In this document: positions 5,645 to 6,760 of the stretch, in pieces | Layout of the letters: the number at the start of each line of letters is the position of its first letter | How positions within the stretch are numbered: the first letter of the stretch is position 1 | Assembly: GCA_003697065.1 (NCBI GenBank) | Contig: RFFY01000458.1 | Span: 1 to 6,760 of the forward strand | Reading direction: 5' to 3' | Source of the DNA: Actinomyces sp. | GTDB lineage: Bacteria; Actinomycetota; Acidimicrobiia; Acidimicrobiales; Aldehydirespiratoraceae | DNA: 6,760 nt | Made by a program: the position numbers and the translations under genes | The notes under the pieces: model-generated | What the model was told of the DNA's origin: nothing | The model's input: only the letters and a program-made list of their open reading frames with translations | Databases searched by the model: none

Positions 5645-6564
5645 GCCGAGGCCTCCAGGGCCCGATCGACGAGCTCGCCGAGCCCGTGATCGCGGACCCG
5701 CTGCTGGTCCTCGCGGTACTTGAGGAGGCTGCCCAGGGTGGCCTCGACGTGGGCGGGGACGAGCTGCTCGTCGCCGAGGAGGTGCAGGGCCCGGGCCCAG
5801 TCGATGGTCTCGGCGACACCGGGGGGCTTGTAGAGGCCCACCTCGCGAACAGCGGCGGTGGCCACCGCGACCTGGCGGGCCAGGGCCTCGGGTACCTCGG
5901 GCGCCCGCAGGCGGATGATGCCCACCTCACGCTCGACGTCGGGATGCTCGACCCAGTGGTACAGGCAGCGCCGCTTCAGGGCGTCGTGGACGTCACGGGT
6001 GCGGTTGGAGGTGACGACGACGATGGGGGGATCGTCGGTGGTGAAGGTGCCGAGCTCGGGAACGGTGATGGCGTAGTCGGCGAGGACCTCGAGCAGGAAG
6101 GCCTCGAACTCGTCGTCGGCCCGGTCGATCTCGTCGACGAGCAGGACGGGGGGTGGTCCGTCAGTGTGGTCGATGGCGGCGAGCAGGGGCCGTCGGACCA
6201 GGAAGCGTTCGTCGTAGAGCTCGTCCTCGAGGGATTCGGCGGCCTCGCCGGCGGCCCGGCCCGTGGCCTCGGCGGTGCGCAGGTGCAGGAGCTGGCGGGC
6301 GTAGTCCCACTCGTAGACGGCCTGGTTGACGTCGATGCCCTCGTAGCACTGGAGGCGCAGGAAGGGCCCACCGATCCAGTCGGCGAGGACCCGGGCCACC
6401 TCGGTCTTGCCGACACCCGGCTCGCCCTCCAACAAGAGAGGGCGACGCAGGCGCAGGGCCAGGAAGACGGCGGTGGCGAGACCCTCGTCGGGGAGGTAGT
6501 CGTGGGCCCGTAGGGCCGCGGCCACCTCGTCGACGCTCGTGACGGAACGGGGGTCGGCAGGCAT
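5641..6564 (-). CDS. coxD: CoxD-like MoxR-family AAA+ ATPase
   Basis: A MoxR-type AAA+ chaperone, 307 residues from ATG 6564. In Oligotropha carboxidovorans CoxD, with CoxE and CoxF, is needed to build the [CuSMoO2] centre of CO dehydrogenase; the ATPase is thought to open the apo-enzyme. Motifs: Walker A GEPGVGKTE (47-55), Walker B LLVDEIDRAD (142-151 region), sensor 1 VVVTSNRTRDVHDAL (182-196), arginine finger KRRC (197-200) and a sensor-2/lid part around KPPGVAETIDW (246-256). All key catalytic residues are present. An in-frame GTG at 6582 would add six residues, but ATG 6564 sits 7 bases after a TAGGCT box and fits a leaderless message, so I prefer it. It is the first gene of a tight block with coxE and the XdhC genes. 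It could serve another Mo hydroxylase rather than CO dehydrogenase. Confidence 0.93.
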   Translation of the reverse strand: MPADPRSVTSVDEVAAALRAHDYLPDEGLATAVFLALRLRRPLLLEGEPGVGKTEVARVLADWIGGPFLRLQCYEGIDVNQAVYEWDYARQLLHLRTAEATGRAAGEAAESLEDELYDERFLVRRPLLAAIDHTDGPPPVLLVDEIDRADDEFEAFLLEVLADYAITVPELGTFTTDDPPIVVVTSNRTRDVHDALKRRCLYHWVEHPDVEREVGIIRLRAPEVPEALARQVAVATAAVREVGLYKPPGVAETIDWARALHLLGDEQLVPAHVEATLGSLLKYREDQQRVRDHGLGELVDRALEASA

Positions 6565-6571
6565 CGGAGCC

Positions 6572-6577
6572 AGCCTA
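6572..6577 (-). promoter_or_regulatory. -10 element of a likely leaderless promoter for the coxD block
   Basis: TAGGCT on the minus strand matches TANNNT and ends 7 bases before ATG 6564, so the A of ATG would be the transcription start. It lies in an 8-base palindrome, GCCTAGGC (6573-6580). If used, it would exclude the GTG start at 6582, which lies upstream of the box. No convincing -35 is visible. Confidence 0.5.
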
Positions 6578-6582
6578 GGCAC

Positions 6583-6646
6583 CGGCCCCGGTCTGCGCCG
6601 ACCGTGCGGTCCGCGGCCGGGTCGCCCTCGTCCGCCGTCCCCGGGA
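6583..6646. other. Intergenic stretch upstream of coxD
   Basis: Sixty-four non-coding bases between the stop of the right-edge gene and the coxD promoter. They contain GACCGTGCGGTC (6600-6611), a short inverted repeat that could be an operator half-site pair or chance. I see no strong terminator, so read-through from the right-edge gene into coxD is possible. Confidence 0.4.
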
Positions 6647-6760
6647 TCAGCGCAGGGCGTCGCGGGCGGCGTCGAGGCGGAAGCGGGCGTCGGCGAGCTC
6701 GGCGATGGGAGCGTGCCGACGGCGGGCCTCGTAGTGGCGGTTCCAGCTGCGGAGCAGCTC
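6647..6760 (-). CDS. C-terminal end of an unrecognised gene, cut by window
   Basis: The last 37 residues and TGA stop of a minus-strand frame that enters from the right edge with no start in view. It reads ELLRSWNRHYEARRR and ends RFRLDAARDALR: a charged, Arg- and Ala-rich, probably helical tail with one Trp and one Tyr. G/C-ending codons fit a real gene, and the frame ends before the coxD promoter as a gene should. I do not recognise the family. It would be about 80 bases upstream of coxD in the same direction. The fragment is too short to exclude a chance open frame, because stops are rare in this composition. Confidence 0.5.
   Translation of the reverse strand, partial: ELLRSWNRHYEARRRHAPIAELADARFRLDAARDALR

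Noticed and set aside
4430..6513. Plus-strand open frames of 419 and 275 codons opposite coxE and coxD
   Set aside because: They mirror the real minus-strand genes codon for codon and carry no recognisable domain.
4412..6564. A MoxR-VWA pair acting as an anti-phage or stress system
   Set aside because: MoxR-VWA pairs occur in such systems, but here the proteins match CoxD/CoxE and sit with XdhC, MocA-like and CoxG genes, which fits Mo-enzyme assembly better.
6600..6611. GACCGTGCGGTC as a terminator hairpin
   Set aside because: The loop would be only 2-4 bases with a 4-5 pair stem and there is no T-tract, so it is too weak for a terminator.

Overview
This window is a strongly GC-rich stretch (roughly 70 % by eye, codons ending almost always in G or C) of a chromosome that looks actinobacterial. 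Two things point there: a DUF501 gene followed by a ppx gene, as in the Mycobacterium Rv1025-Rv1026 pair, and start codons placed 6-7 bases after a TANNNT -10 box, the leaderless-promoter layout common in Actinomycetota. A deep-branching group such as Acidimicrobiia is a reasonable guess, but the window cannot settle it.

Layout, right to left, because all but one gene are on the minus strand. 6647-6760 is the C-terminal end of an unrecognised gene. After a gap of about 80 bases comes a tightly packed block: a MoxR-type AAA+ ATPase of the CoxD kind (5641-6564), a VWA protein of the CoxE kind (4412-5644), a small XdhC/CoxI N-terminal-domain protein (4101-4415) and a full XdhC/CoxI-type protein with a Rossmann domain (3292-4092). 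A single plus-strand gene, a DUF6941-like hypothetical (2804-3268), sits between this block and the next. The next minus-strand block is a MocA/MobA-like nucleotidyltransferase (2119-2739), a CoxG-type SRPBCC protein with a C-terminal membrane anchor (1424-2128), a DUF501 protein (904-1422) and a short-type Ppx/GppA phosphatase (1-907) that runs off the left edge a few residues before its probable end.

How they work together: CoxD, CoxE, XdhC-family proteins, a molybdopterin nucleotidyltransferase and CoxG are the accessory set that matures, inserts and membrane-tethers molybdenum hydroxylases, best known from aerobic carbon monoxide dehydrogenase. The catalytic subunits (coxM/S/L or relatives) are not in the window, so the target enzyme is not shown; CO dehydrogenase is the leading candidate and another xanthine-oxidase-family enzyme is the alternative. 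DUF501 and Ppx belong to a conserved housekeeping neighbourhood, and here they lie directly behind coxG with 1 base between the genes.

Gene boundaries suggest translational coupling (4-base GTGA or ATGA overlaps at three junctions, a 10-base overlap at mocA/coxG) and probably two minus-strand transcripts, one from before coxD and one from before mocA. I see no mobile element, tRNA, rRNA, CRISPR array or long repeat.
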